A DNA stretch of 8,838 bases from Pseudomonadota bacterium (lineage in GTDB: Bacteria; Pseudomonadota; Gammaproteobacteria; Burkholderiales; Burkholderiaceae_B). The stretch covers positions 1 through 8,838 of the forward strand of contig JAFAGQ010000274.1 in NCBI GenBank assembly GCA_023422555.1, read 5' to 3'. Shown here piece after piece: positions 1-5,680 of this stretch. Within the stretch, counting starts at the first letter, position 1, and each line of letters starts with the position of its first letter. The translations under genes were made by a program, and so were the position numbers. A model generated the notes under the pieces. It had not been told where the DNA came from. It ran no database searches and saw only the letters and a list, made by a program, of their open reading frames with translations.

Positions 1-122
1 CGCACGACGAATCCAATGAGATCAACGAAGGCGACACAGTAGAAATTGCTGAAGGTCGTCCTATTTCACGCAGCAAATCGTGGAGCGTCGTTCGTCTTAT
101 TGAGGCCGCACGCGTCATCTGA
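1..122 (+). CDS. rpsQ: 30S ribosomal protein S17, C-terminal part (partial)
   Basis: This is the 3' end of the gene for ribosomal protein S17, a primary 16S rRNA-binding protein of the small subunit. The frame starts at base 3 and gives 39 residues, including [19 protein letters not shown] and a [11 protein letters not shown] ending, closed by TGA at 120-122. The GDxVEIxExRPxSxxKxW pattern is the diagnostic C-terminal half of S17. The start and upstream S10-operon genes lie outside the window. In most bacteria rplN follows within the same long operon. Here a terminator and unrelated genes follow, so this is the promoter-distal end of an S10 transcript. The identification is firm despite the truncation. 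Confidence 0.93.
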   Translation, partial: HDESNEINEGDTVEIAEGRPISRSKSWSVVRLIEAARVI

Positions 123-212
123 TGCTGTATCGGTAGCGATCACGTCAACAGCCTGTGCTGCATTGGCAGGCTTGCGACGGCGTCCCTGCCGGTCTGCGAT
201 GAAGAAGCACCG

Positions 213-238
213 AACCACCCTTTATGGGTGGTTTTTTT
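213..238 (+). terminator. Rho-independent terminator of the rpsQ (S10) transcript
   Basis: The stem AACCACCC (213-220) pairs with GGGTGGTT (226-233) around the five-base loop TTTAT. A run of seven T follows at 232-238. This is a textbook intrinsic terminator about 90 bases after the rpsQ stop. It should separate the ribosomal transcript from the downstream genes. A second, weaker inverted repeat without a T tract (GGCAGG at 165-170 with CCTGCC at 185-190) lies between rpsQ and this hairpin. Confidence 0.9.
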
Positions 239-310
239 ATGTCTGCGAATGAACCGGTATGGAGAATTCAGAAACATGAAGGATTCGGCAAGTCCCCTGC
301 TACGTCCATC

Positions 311-340
311 TTGTTAACTTTATAGCGTTTGCGATACAAT
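311..340 (+). promoter_or_regulatory. sigma70-type promoter of the antitoxin gene
   Basis: A -35 hexamer TTGTTA (311-316) and a -10 hexamer TACAAT (335-340) are separated by 18 bases. Transcription would start near 347, about 25 bases before the GTG start codon chosen for the antitoxin. An upstream ATG at 339 falls inside the -10 element, which argues against its use as a start. Called from sequence similarity only. Confidence 0.65.
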
Positions 341-345
341 GTATC
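333..345. promoter_or_regulatory. palindromic operator overlapping the antitoxin -10 box
   Basis: GATACA-A-TGTATC is a perfect 6+1+6 inverted repeat, and it covers the -10 hexamer. Antitoxins of the ribbon-helix-helix RelB/DinJ class normally repress their own promoter by binding short palindromes, so this is the natural candidate operator for the gene at 372-653. The palindrome is seen directly; binding is inferred. Confidence 0.6.
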
Positions 346-371
346 TCAATTACTTACTGCGGGAGTCTATT

Positions 372-653
372 GTGACTGCTACCACAACCATGGTTCACGT
401 GCGGGTTGATGAAAAAATTAAAGCTCAGGCTACCGAGACATTAGCTTCTATGGGGTTGACTGTATCCGACGCAGTTCGCGTTTTTCTAACTCGCGTTGTT
501 GCCGACAATGCGTTGCCCTTTACGATAAAGGCACCTAATGCCGACAGCCGGAGCGCTATCGACGAGGCTGAAGCCATAATAAAAAGCCGTCATGCGCGAT
601 TTTCCGATACTAATGCGTTAATTAATGACATCGAAAAAGTCGGCCGCAAGTAA
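372..653 (+). CDS. RelB/DinJ-family type II antitoxin (apparently orphaned)
   Basis: A 93-residue protein of the RelB/DinJ antitoxin family (E. coli DinJ is 86 residues). The N-terminal part, residues 7 to about 50 (MVHVRVDEKIK, then a helix, then GLTVSDAVRVFLTRVV), fits a ribbon-helix-helix DNA-binding domain. The rest is a charged, helical tail (DEAEAIIKSRHARF) that would wrap the toxin. The GTG at 372 is preferred because GGGAG (361-365) sits 6 bases upstream and the promoter -10 overlaps the earlier in-frame ATG at 339. ATG 390 is another in-frame option. The last 29 bases overlap the start of a yafQ-like toxin gene that is broken, so the antitoxin now seems to lack a working local partner. 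Its reading frame is intact. The surroundings are AT-richer than the metabolic genes nearby, as is common for acquired toxin-antitoxin loci. The family call is confident; a present-day function is uncertain. Confidence 0.88.
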   Translation: MTATTTMVHVRVDEKIKAQATETLASMGLTVSDAVRVFLTRVVADNALPFTIKAPNADSRSAIDEAEAIIKSRHARFSDTNALINDIEKVGRK

Positions 654-757
654 ACGAGCAAAATTACCGCGTGCTTGCGATTACACTAAGCACTTTTTAA
701 AAGAGTGGAAAGGTTGTATTCGTGCGTAGCGGGACACATTCTGAACTCTTTTCTTAA
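625..757 (+). pseudogene. yafQ: yafQ-family mRNA interferase toxin, remnant with internal deletion and frameshift
   Basis: The ATG at 625, inside the antitoxin's last codons, opens a frame with LPRACDYTKHFLKEWK, the N-terminal signature of YafQ-type toxins (LPRxxxYTKxFLKDW). It stops at TAG 727-729 after 34 residues. Shifted by one base, the sequence from about 713 to 757 reads VVFVRSGTHSELFS and then TAA, which is the family's C-terminal signature (R-x-G-T-H-x-x-L-F). The two ends are joined near 709-713, so the middle of the gene, roughly 50 codons compared with the ~92-residue E. coli protein, is gone and the frame is broken. The catalytic His/His/Asp set in the middle of YafQ is missing. 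Only the His of GTHSELF survives, and it is out of frame. No ribonuclease activity is expected. The N-terminal 34-residue peptide could still be translated by coupling to the antitoxin. Confidence 0.85.
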
Positions 758-909
758 CAGAATAATAAATAAACACAGAAAACTGAACTGGTGTGTTGCG
801 GGTGTCATTTGATCCACCAAAATCAGATCAGGAAAAGACAGATCAGGAATCTCTTCAACGTGTTTTTCCTGCATCCTGGGCGTTGCTGCATGGCTATCGT
901 ATAGAATAA
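758..909. other. AT-rich intergenic stretch upstream of the first FAD oxidase
   Basis: No gene is recognised here. The first part is AT-rich (721-780 is about 37% G+C by count). CAGATCAGGAA occurs twice, at 824-834 and 839-849, with a 15-bp period. A reading frame open from 787 reaches TAA at 907-909, directly against the ATG at 910 and in the same frame. Its predicted residues match no family that I recognise. No convincing sigma70 promoter for the downstream gene was found by eye, although one is expected somewhere between the toxin remnant and 910. Confidence 0.4.
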
Positions 910-2310
910 ATGGTCATTGATTGCACCTCCACCATCCTGACCATGCCTGATTCCTTTCTCTCCCGTCTGCCCGCTGATCTGAATGTCCTGACTGACATTC
1001 CGTCCATGGAAAAATATCTTTCGGATGCCAGTGGACTCAGGCTGGGCTCTCCGCTAATGGTGGCGCGACCGTCAACTGTTGAGCAGGTGTCGGCCCTGGT
1101 GAAACTGTGTGCCAGCGAGAACAGAAAAATCACCATCGCTGGTGGTGGTAGCGGGCTGGCTGGCGGCGCTGCGCCCAACGAGGGTGATGTGGTGCTGTCG
1201 CTGGAGCGCCTCAACCGGATTGAAGATATCGATGAAGCAGGCGGTACCGTGCTGGTACAGGCCGGGGCGGTGCTGGAAACGCTATGCGCAGCGGTCGAAG
1301 AAAAAGGCTGGTATTTTCCGCTGGATCTGGGCGCGCGGGGTTCCTGTCAGATTGGCGGCAATGTCGCCACCAACGCCGGCGGCAATCGCGTGTTGCGTTA
1401 TGGAACCACAAGACAGCTGGTACTGGGTCTTGAAGTTGTCCTGCCCGACGGAACCGTCATGACCATGCTGGACCGCACACTTAAGAACAATACCGGTCTG
1501 GACCTGAAGCAATTGTTCATTGGTACCGAAGGCACGCTGGGAATTATCACACGTGTGGTATTAAGGCTGTTTCCCCGTCCTCAGACCCGCCGCTCTGCGC
1601 TGGTCGGCCTGCAGGCATTCAACCAGGTGGCGCCTCTGCTGAAAGCGGCACGCGGTGCCTTGCCCGAATTATCAAGCTTTGAAGTCATGTGGCAAGACTA
1701 CGTGGCGCAGTCTGCCCGCGTCAGCGGCAAAACCATTCCTTTTGACGGTGCCTGGCCAATCACCGTACTGATCGAAACGGAAGGGGCAGACACACCCATG
1801 TTCCATGCGGCGTTTGATGCATTCCTGGAATCCGTGGTTGAAGACGGGGTGGTGCAGGATGCAATCGTGCCGCAAAGCCTGGAACAGACGGCTGATCTGT
1901 GGAGTATTCGCGATGGTATCGGCAGGCTGTTTCCTTCGCTGCGGCCATTCGTGGCGTTTGATATTGGGATTCCGCTGAAGGATATGGCGCAGTTCATCGA
2001 AGAGGCCATGACCGAATTGCAGGCACGCTGGCCTGATGCCGTCAATCTGCTTTTTGGTCACCTTGGTGATGGCAATCTGCATCTGACCACTGGCCATCTG
2101 AGCGAAGAAGATATTGTTCCCGTCGAAGAGGCCATCTATGCACTCACAGGCAGGTTCAATGGCAGTATCTCTGCAGAGCATGGCATCGGACGGCTGAAAA
2201 AACCGTTTCTACATTACAGTCGTGATAACGCACAGTTGCAATTGATGCAGCGCATCCGTGACGCCCTCAACCCGCAAGGGATCGTGAACGCGGCGCGGAT
2301 CGTTGATTGA
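910..2310 (+). CDS. FAD-linked 2-hydroxyacid dehydrogenase (D-2-hydroxyglutarate dehydrogenase/GlcD-like)
   Basis: A 466-residue flavoprotein of the GlcD/D-2-hydroxyglutarate dehydrogenase/D-lactate dehydrogenase superfamily. These enzymes oxidise 2-hydroxyacids to 2-oxoacids and pass electrons to the respiratory chain or a flavoprotein carrier. Residues about 47-225 form the FAD-binding domain: AGGGSGLAGG at 77-86, CQIGGNVATNAGG at 146-158 and GTEGTLGII at 205-213. Residues about 225-465 form the substrate/cap domain, with the metal-binding GHLGDGNLH at 383-391 and SAEHGIGRLKK at 421-431, the latter very like D-2-hydroxyglutarate dehydrogenases. No signal peptide is seen, so it is cytosolic or peripheral to the membrane. 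The C-terminus reads NAARIV where many relatives have NPGK. The start is not marked by a clear Shine-Dalgarno; ATG 910 is taken, and ATG 943 (residue 12) is a fair alternative. It runs straight into the second FAD oxidase, so the two are probably co-transcribed. The exact substrate (glycolate, D-lactate, D-2-hydroxyglutarate or a sugar-acid product) cannot be read from the sequence. Confidence 0.85.
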   Translation: MVIDCTSTILTMPDSFLSRLPADLNVLTDIPSMEKYLSDASGLRLGSPLMVARPSTVEQVSALVKLCASENRKITIAGGGSGLAGGAAPNEGDVVLSLERLNRIEDIDEAGGTVLVQAGAVLETLCAAVEEKGWYFPLDLGARGSCQIGGNVATNAGGNRVLRYGTTRQLVLGLEVVLPDGTVMTMLDRTLKNNTGLDLKQLFIGTEGTLGIITRVVLRLFPRPQTRRSALVGLQAFNQVAPLLKAARGALPELSSFEVMWQDYVAQSARVSGKTIPFDGAWPITVLIETEGADTPMFHAAFDAFLESVVEDGVVQDAIVPQSLEQTADLWSIRDGIGRLFPSLRPFVAFDIGIPLKDMAQFIEEAMTELQARWPDAVNLLFGHLGDGNLHLTTGHLSEEDIVPVEEAIYALTGRFNGSISAEHGIGRLKKPFLHYSRDNAQLQLMQRIRDALNPQGIVNAARIVD

Positions 2311-2326
2311 ATTAAAGTTCACTATT

Positions 2327-3751
2327 ATGGAAAATCATTCTGTCTCCCCAATTACCAATGTGACTCCACGGCATCTGTCCGATGCAGCCCGCGCTGCATT
2401 TGTTGAACGTTTTGGTGAACGCTTCAGTACGACAGATGCCATTCGTGATCATCACGCTCGTGATGAATCGGCATACCCGCCGGTTCTTCCTGATGGTGTT
2501 CTTTTTCCCAAAGACACAGACGATGTGGTTGCCGCTGTCAGGCTCTGCACGGAACACAATGTGCCGCTTATTCCATTTGGCATAGGCTCTTCCATTGAAG
2601 GTCATGTGTTGCCTGTTGAAGGCGGGATCACACTGGATTTTCGGGATATGAACCGCGTACTCGCCATACAGGCAGAAGACTTCACCGTCACCGTGCAGCC
2701 TGGCGTGATACGGACACAACTGAATGATGAAATCCGCCATACCGGTCTGTTCTTTCCCATTGATCCCGGGGCGCATGCCTCCATTGGGGGAATGACCGCC
2801 ACGCGCGCATCGGGAACCAATGCCGTACGCTATGGCACCATGCGTGACAACGTACTGTCGTTGAAAGTGGTCACGGCCAGTGGTGATGTGATTCGCACCA
2901 GCAGTCGTGCACGCAAATCCTCGGCGGGCTATGATCTGACGCACCTGTATGTGGGCAGCGAAGGCACGCTGGGTGTGATTGTGGAAATCACATTGCGCGT
3001 CTATCCATTACCGGAAGCCGTCACTGCCGCGGTCTGTTCCTTTCCCACGCTGCGCAATGCGGTTCAGGCCGTCATCGATATCATGCAAAGCGGGGTACCG
3101 GTGGCGCGTGTCGAGTTTATGGACGAACGCGCCGTCCGTGCAGTCAACGCCTATAGCAAAACGTCGCTCGCAGAACAGCCGCTATTGCTGTTTGAATTTC
3201 ACGGTTCGCCTGCCGGTATCGCCGAGCAGACGGCGGTGGTGCAGGAACTCACGGCAGAGCAGGGCGGCACGGCCTTTCAGTGGGCCGAAAAGCCCGAGGA
3301 GCGCACCGTGTTATGGACCGCGCGTCACAATTACTATTTTGCATGTCTGCAGCAGAGACCCGGTGGGCGCGGCATTACCACAGATGTTTGTGTGCCTATT
3401 TCAAGACTGGCCGATTGTGTATCTGAAACCGCCGCCGATCTTGAGAGTCTGTCCTTCCCCTGGTCCATCGTCGGTCATGTGGGCGATGGCAACTTTCATG
3501 TGGTAATGATGATTGACGCAAATGATCCGAAAGAATGGGAACAGGCAGAGGCCATCAACAGTCGCCTGGTGTTGCGGGCCATTGAGATGGACGGCACCTG
3601 CACGGGTGAGCATGGCGTGGGTATCCACAAAATGGGTTTCCTCAAGGCAGAACATGGCGAAGTGGCATTGCAGCTCATGCGCAATATCAAACACGCTTAT
3701 GATCCCATGAATATTTTCAACCCGGGCAAGATCGTCAGCTGGGAAGCGTGA
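2327..3751 (+). CDS. FAD-linked D-lactate dehydrogenase (cytochrome)-type oxidoreductase
   Basis: A 474-residue FAD enzyme resembling the mitochondrial/bacterial D-lactate dehydrogenase (cytochrome) family, which converts D-lactate or related D-2-hydroxyacids to the 2-oxoacid. FAD-binding features are PFGIGSSIEGH at 83-93, the GGITLDF strand, IDPGAHASIGGMTATRASGTNAVRYG at 145-170 (cited by position) and VGSEGTLGVI at 209-218. The C-terminal domain carries GHVGDGNFH at 383-391 and GTCTGEHGVGIHK at 423-435, expected to hold the active-site metal and histidine, and ends with the usual FNPGKIV. The preferred start is ATG 2327, 16 bases after the upstream stop. An in-frame TTG at 2303 would overlap the previous gene by 8 bases and add 8 residues. 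Neither has a strong Shine-Dalgarno. It is a distant paralogue of its neighbour and probably forms a two-gene unit with it. No iron-sulfur GlcF-type partner is present in the window. Confidence 0.86.
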   Translation: MENHSVSPITNVTPRHLSDAARAAFVERFGERFSTTDAIRDHHARDESAYPPVLPDGVLFPKDTDDVVAAVRLCTEHNVPLIPFGIGSSIEGHVLPVEGGITLDFRDMNRVLAIQAEDFTVTVQPGVIRTQLNDEIRHTGLFFPIDPGAHASIGGMTATRASGTNAVRYGTMRDNVLSLKVVTASGDVIRTSSRARKSSAGYDLTHLYVGSEGTLGVIVEITLRVYPLPEAVTAAVCSFPTLRNAVQAVIDIMQSGVPVARVEFMDERAVRAVNAYSKTSLAEQPLLLFEFHGSPAGIAEQTAVVQELTAEQGGTAFQWAEKPEERTVLWTARHNYYFACLQQRPGGRGITTDVCVPISRLADCVSETAADLESLSFPWSIVGHVGDGNFHVVMMIDANDPKEWEQAEAINSRLVLRAIEMDGTCTGEHGVGIHKMGFLKAEHGEVALQLMRNIKHAYDPMNIFNPGKIVSWEA

Positions 3752-3764
3752 TAGCAGGCGGTAT

Positions 3765-3805
3765 GCCAGGCGCGGCGCCGTGTGTGTGCATGGGCTGTGC
3801 CTGGC
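3765..3805 (+). other. strong intergenic hairpin after the FAD oxidase pair
   Basis: GCCAGGCGCGGC (3765-3776) can pair with GCTGTGCCTGGC (3794-3805), giving 12 pairs including two G-U, around a 17-base loop with a GTGTGTGT run. It lies 13 bases after the stop of the second FAD oxidase gene and just before the dgoK promoter. There is no T tract, so it is not a classical intrinsic terminator. It could protect the 3' end of the upstream mRNA or assist Rho-dependent termination. Confidence 0.5.
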
Positions 3806-3827
3806 TACGCGCTACATGTATTCGACA

Positions 3828-3856
3828 TTGACTGGCGTATGCGCGACCGCGATAAT
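3828..3856 (+). promoter_or_regulatory. near-consensus sigma70 promoter for the dgoK-dgoA-kdgK operon
   Basis: TTGACT (3828-3833) and GATAAT (3851-3856) are separated by exactly 17 bases. Each differs from the consensus hexamer by one base. A transcript would start near 3863, leaving a leader of about 247 bases before the dgoK ATG at 4110. This is the best promoter match seen in the window. It implies that dgoK and the following genes can be expressed independently of the FAD oxidases. Confidence 0.68.
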
Positions 3857-3862
3857 CCAGTC

Positions 3863-4109
3863 GAATTTCACCTGTGATCTGCATGCAGAAAGCGGGGTGC
3901 ACCAAAATTTCATACCGGATACGTGATAAAGTCGCAAAACGCGTGCGTGCAGATCGAAGCGGAAACCGATACGGGGAATTCGCGACATAATGCGCAATAC
4001 ACAGCGCGCAAAACGCTGCGCGCAAAATAGCGTAAGCAAAACAGGATCGACAACAGATCCATGCAGAATCAGATACAGAATCAAATTCAGAAGAGGAGCA
4101 AGGCTGCAA
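3863..4109 (+). other. long structured leader of dgoK
   Basis: This is the predicted untranslated leader between the promoter and dgoK. It contains a perfect 12-bp palindrome TCTGCATGCAGA (3878-3889). GATCTGCATGCA (3876-3887) can also pair, with one G-U, with TGCGTGCAGATC (3944-3955), so the two structures compete. The motif CGCAAAACGC occurs at 3933-3942 and 4007-4016, and CGCAAAATAGC follows at 4021-4031. CAGAATCA is repeated at 4064-4071 and 4076-4083, just before the ribosome-binding region. An open frame extends upstream of ATG 4110 to ATG 3990, but its residues are not kinase-like. No known riboswitch class is recognised. Confidence 0.4.
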
Positions 4110-5015
4110 ATGGGTTCGCAATATCTGGCCGCCGACTGGGGGTCTACCAATCTGCGGCTCTGGCTGGTTCAAGATGGCCGTGCAGTCAGGCAGGCCTCTT
4201 CACCTTTTGGCATCACACGCATGCAGAACAAGTCTTTTCCAGAGGTCCTGCAAGGTCTGATACAGCAGATGGCACTGTCGCCTGCCGACATCTCACGAAT
4301 TTATATCGCCGGAATGGCCGGCAGCAATGTCGGGTGGAAAGAGGCCGCCTATTTGCACTGCCCCGTTGCGCTTGATGAGCTGGGAACCCGTATGACACCT
4401 GTGGATCCGGGGTGGTCTGCGCAGGCGGGCATCATTTCAGGGATCTGCGTCCCCGGTCCGCAAGGCGCCGATGTCATGCGTGGCGAAGAAACCCAGTTGC
4501 TGGGTGCCCTTGCCGACAATCCATCAGGGCTGTTTGTACTGCCTGGCACCCATAGCAAATGGGCGCAGGTGGAAAACGGCATCATTCTGCGCTTCACAAC
4601 TGTGATGACAGGCGAATTGTTCGACGTACTGCGTCATCACTCCCTGCTGGGTCGCGGGATTCCTGATGCTGCCGCGCACTCCAAAGCCTTTGACGACGGC
4701 GTAAGGGCAGGCCTGGCGGCTAGCGACACCATGACCGAACTTTTCACGGTGAGAGCACGCTATATTCTCAAACATACGCCAGCAGAACAGGTCAGCGATT
4801 ATCTGTCCGGACTGCTCATTGGTTCGGAACTACGGGACATGCGTAAACAATTTGCCATCACCCAGGCAACGCCGCTTACCCTGGTGGGCAGTGGCATGCT
4901 GGCAGATCGCTACTCGCAGGCCCTGCGCCTGGCAGACATGTCATTTGTCATCTGTGACGCAGACCGCGCCACGCTTGATGGAATAAGGAAAATACATGAA
5001 TCACTGGAAACCTGA
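4110..5015 (+). CDS. dgoK: 2-dehydro-3-deoxygalactonokinase
   Basis: A 301-residue DgoK-family kinase (E. coli DgoK is 292 residues). It transfers phosphate from ATP to 2-dehydro-3-deoxy-D-galactonate, giving the 6-phosphate in the De Ley-Doudoroff galactonate pathway in the cytoplasm. The protein opens with LAADWGSTNLRLW (6-18), the ATP phosphate-binding loop of the family. Other hallmarks are IAGMAGSNVGWKEA (66-79), DVMRGEETQLLGA (121-133), LPGTHSKWAQV (144-154), TVMTGELFDVL (164-174), HSLLGRG (177-183) and DYLSGLLIGSEL (230-241). ATG 4110 is chosen because DgoK homology begins there and purine-rich GAGGAG (4093-4098) and AAGG (4100-4103) precede it. The in-frame ATG at 3990 would add 40 basic, unrelated residues. 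Its end overlaps dgoA by 20 bases, indicating translational coupling. The identification is strong. Confidence 0.94.
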   Translation: MGSQYLAADWGSTNLRLWLVQDGRAVRQASSPFGITRMQNKSFPEVLQGLIQQMALSPADISRIYIAGMAGSNVGWKEAAYLHCPVALDELGTRMTPVDPGWSAQAGIISGICVPGPQGADVMRGEETQLLGALADNPSGLFVLPGTHSKWAQVENGIILRFTTVMTGELFDVLRHHSLLGRGIPDAAAHSKAFDDGVRAGLAASDTMTELFTVRARYILKHTPAEQVSDYLSGLLIGSELRDMRKQFAITQATPLTLVGSGMLADRYSQALRLADMSFVICDADRATLDGIRKIHESLET

Positions 5016-5625
5016 GCTGCCGCTGATCGCTATTCTGCGCGGCGTCACTCCCGATGACGTACTGGATCACGTTCGTGCTCTGCATGAAGAAGGCTTTGAT
5101 GCCGTCGAAATTCCCACCAACTCTCCTGACTGGCAGCGCAGCGTAAAGCAGGTGAACGATGCCTTCGGCGACTCGCTCACCACCGGGGCGGGAACCGTAC
5201 TTACGACAACCCATCTGGCGCAGCTGGCTGCCACCGGCGCCAGGCTGATGGTGACACCCAATACCAATCCGGCGCTGATCACTGCGGCGGCGGAAACCTA
5301 TGGATTTGACATCTGCGCGGGCTTTGCCACGGCCAGCGAGGCCTTTGCTGCGTTAGAAGCAGGCGCGCAGTCTCTTAAACTGTTTCCCGCCAGCGTTTTC
5401 GGGCCGGATTATGTGAAAGCACTCAAGGCCGTTCTGCCACCTGATGTTCCGCTATATGCGGTGGGTGGTATCAATCCCGATAATCTGGCCGAGTATCTAA
5501 AGGCCGGCTGCGCGGGGGCCGGACTCGGTTCTGATCTGTATCGTGCGGGGCAGACGCCAGACGTCACGCGGGAGCGCGCCAGACGTTTTATACAGGCATG
5601 GAAAGCCGCAGGACGAGAACAGTAA
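4996..5625 (+). CDS. dgoA: 2-dehydro-3-deoxy-6-phosphogalactonate aldolase
   Basis: A 209-residue class I aldolase of the KDPG/KDPGal family (E. coli DgoA is about 205). It cleaves 2-dehydro-3-deoxy-6-phospho-D-galactonate to pyruvate and D-glyceraldehyde-3-phosphate. Visible hallmarks are LPLIAILRGVTPD (8-20), FDAVEIPTNSP (34-44) with the likely catalytic Glu38, GAGTVL (64-69), TPNTNP (87-92), ATASEAFAALEAGAQ (111-125), SLKLFPASVFGPDYVKALK (126-144) with Lys128 as the Schiff-base lysine, AVGGI, and AGAGLGSDLYRAGQ near the C-terminus. The ICAGFAT stretch has Ala where relatives often have Pro. The start is supported by TAAGGAA (4984-4990) about six bases upstream, inside the end of dgoK. It forms an operon with dgoK and is followed 55 bases later by kdgK. 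The similarity to E. coli DgoA rather than Eda is marked throughout. Confidence 0.94.
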   Translation: MNHWKPELPLIAILRGVTPDDVLDHVRALHEEGFDAVEIPTNSPDWQRSVKQVNDAFGDSLTTGAGTVLTTTHLAQLAATGARLMVTPNTNPALITAAAETYGFDICAGFATASEAFAALEAGAQSLKLFPASVFGPDYVKALKAVLPPDVPLYAVGGINPDNLAEYLKAGCAGAGLGSDLYRAGQTPDVTRERARRFIQAWKAAGREQ

Positions 5626-5680
5626 ACGCAATATTGGAAAGCGAACCACCGAGTCGCAATGATGAAAAAAGGAGAACAGG

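Noticed and set aside
339..371. ATG 339 as the antitoxin start.
   Set aside because: The codon lies inside the predicted -10 hexamer and operator and would be upstream of the transcription start. GTG 372 has a well-placed GGGAG.
811..827. GATCCACCAAAA upstream of the first FAD oxidase as a second FadR-type operator.
   Set aside because: Only one half (ACCA) fits; the other half is TGAT with the wrong spacing, and the dyad is poor.
686..874. A 62-codon - strand frame across the toxin remnant and the gap before 910.
   Set aside because: It overlaps the recognisable yafQ remnant on the other strand and shows no domain or convincing ribosome-binding site.
1672..2181. Long - strand open frames opposite the first FAD oxidase gene.
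   Set aside because: They are shadows of a gene with clear FAD-binding and metal-binding motifs, and no recognisable domain is visible in the antisense products.
2303..2326. TTG 2303 as the start of the second FAD oxidase.
   Set aside because: It is a rare start codon adding eight residues without similarity. ATG 2327 gives a family-typical N-terminus, although its ribosome-binding site is also weak, so this stays somewhat open.
4004..4083. Short repeats (GCGCGCAAAA twice, CAGAATCA twice) considered as a CRISPR or iteron array.
   Set aside because: The repeat units are 8-10 bases, present only two or three times and without uniform spacers, so neither a CRISPR array nor a replication origin is supported.
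3990..4109. N-terminal extension of DgoK from ATG 3990.
   Set aside because: The added 40 residues are basic and unlike any DgoK. Kinase homology begins at ATG 4110, which has purine-rich ribosome-binding sequence upstream.
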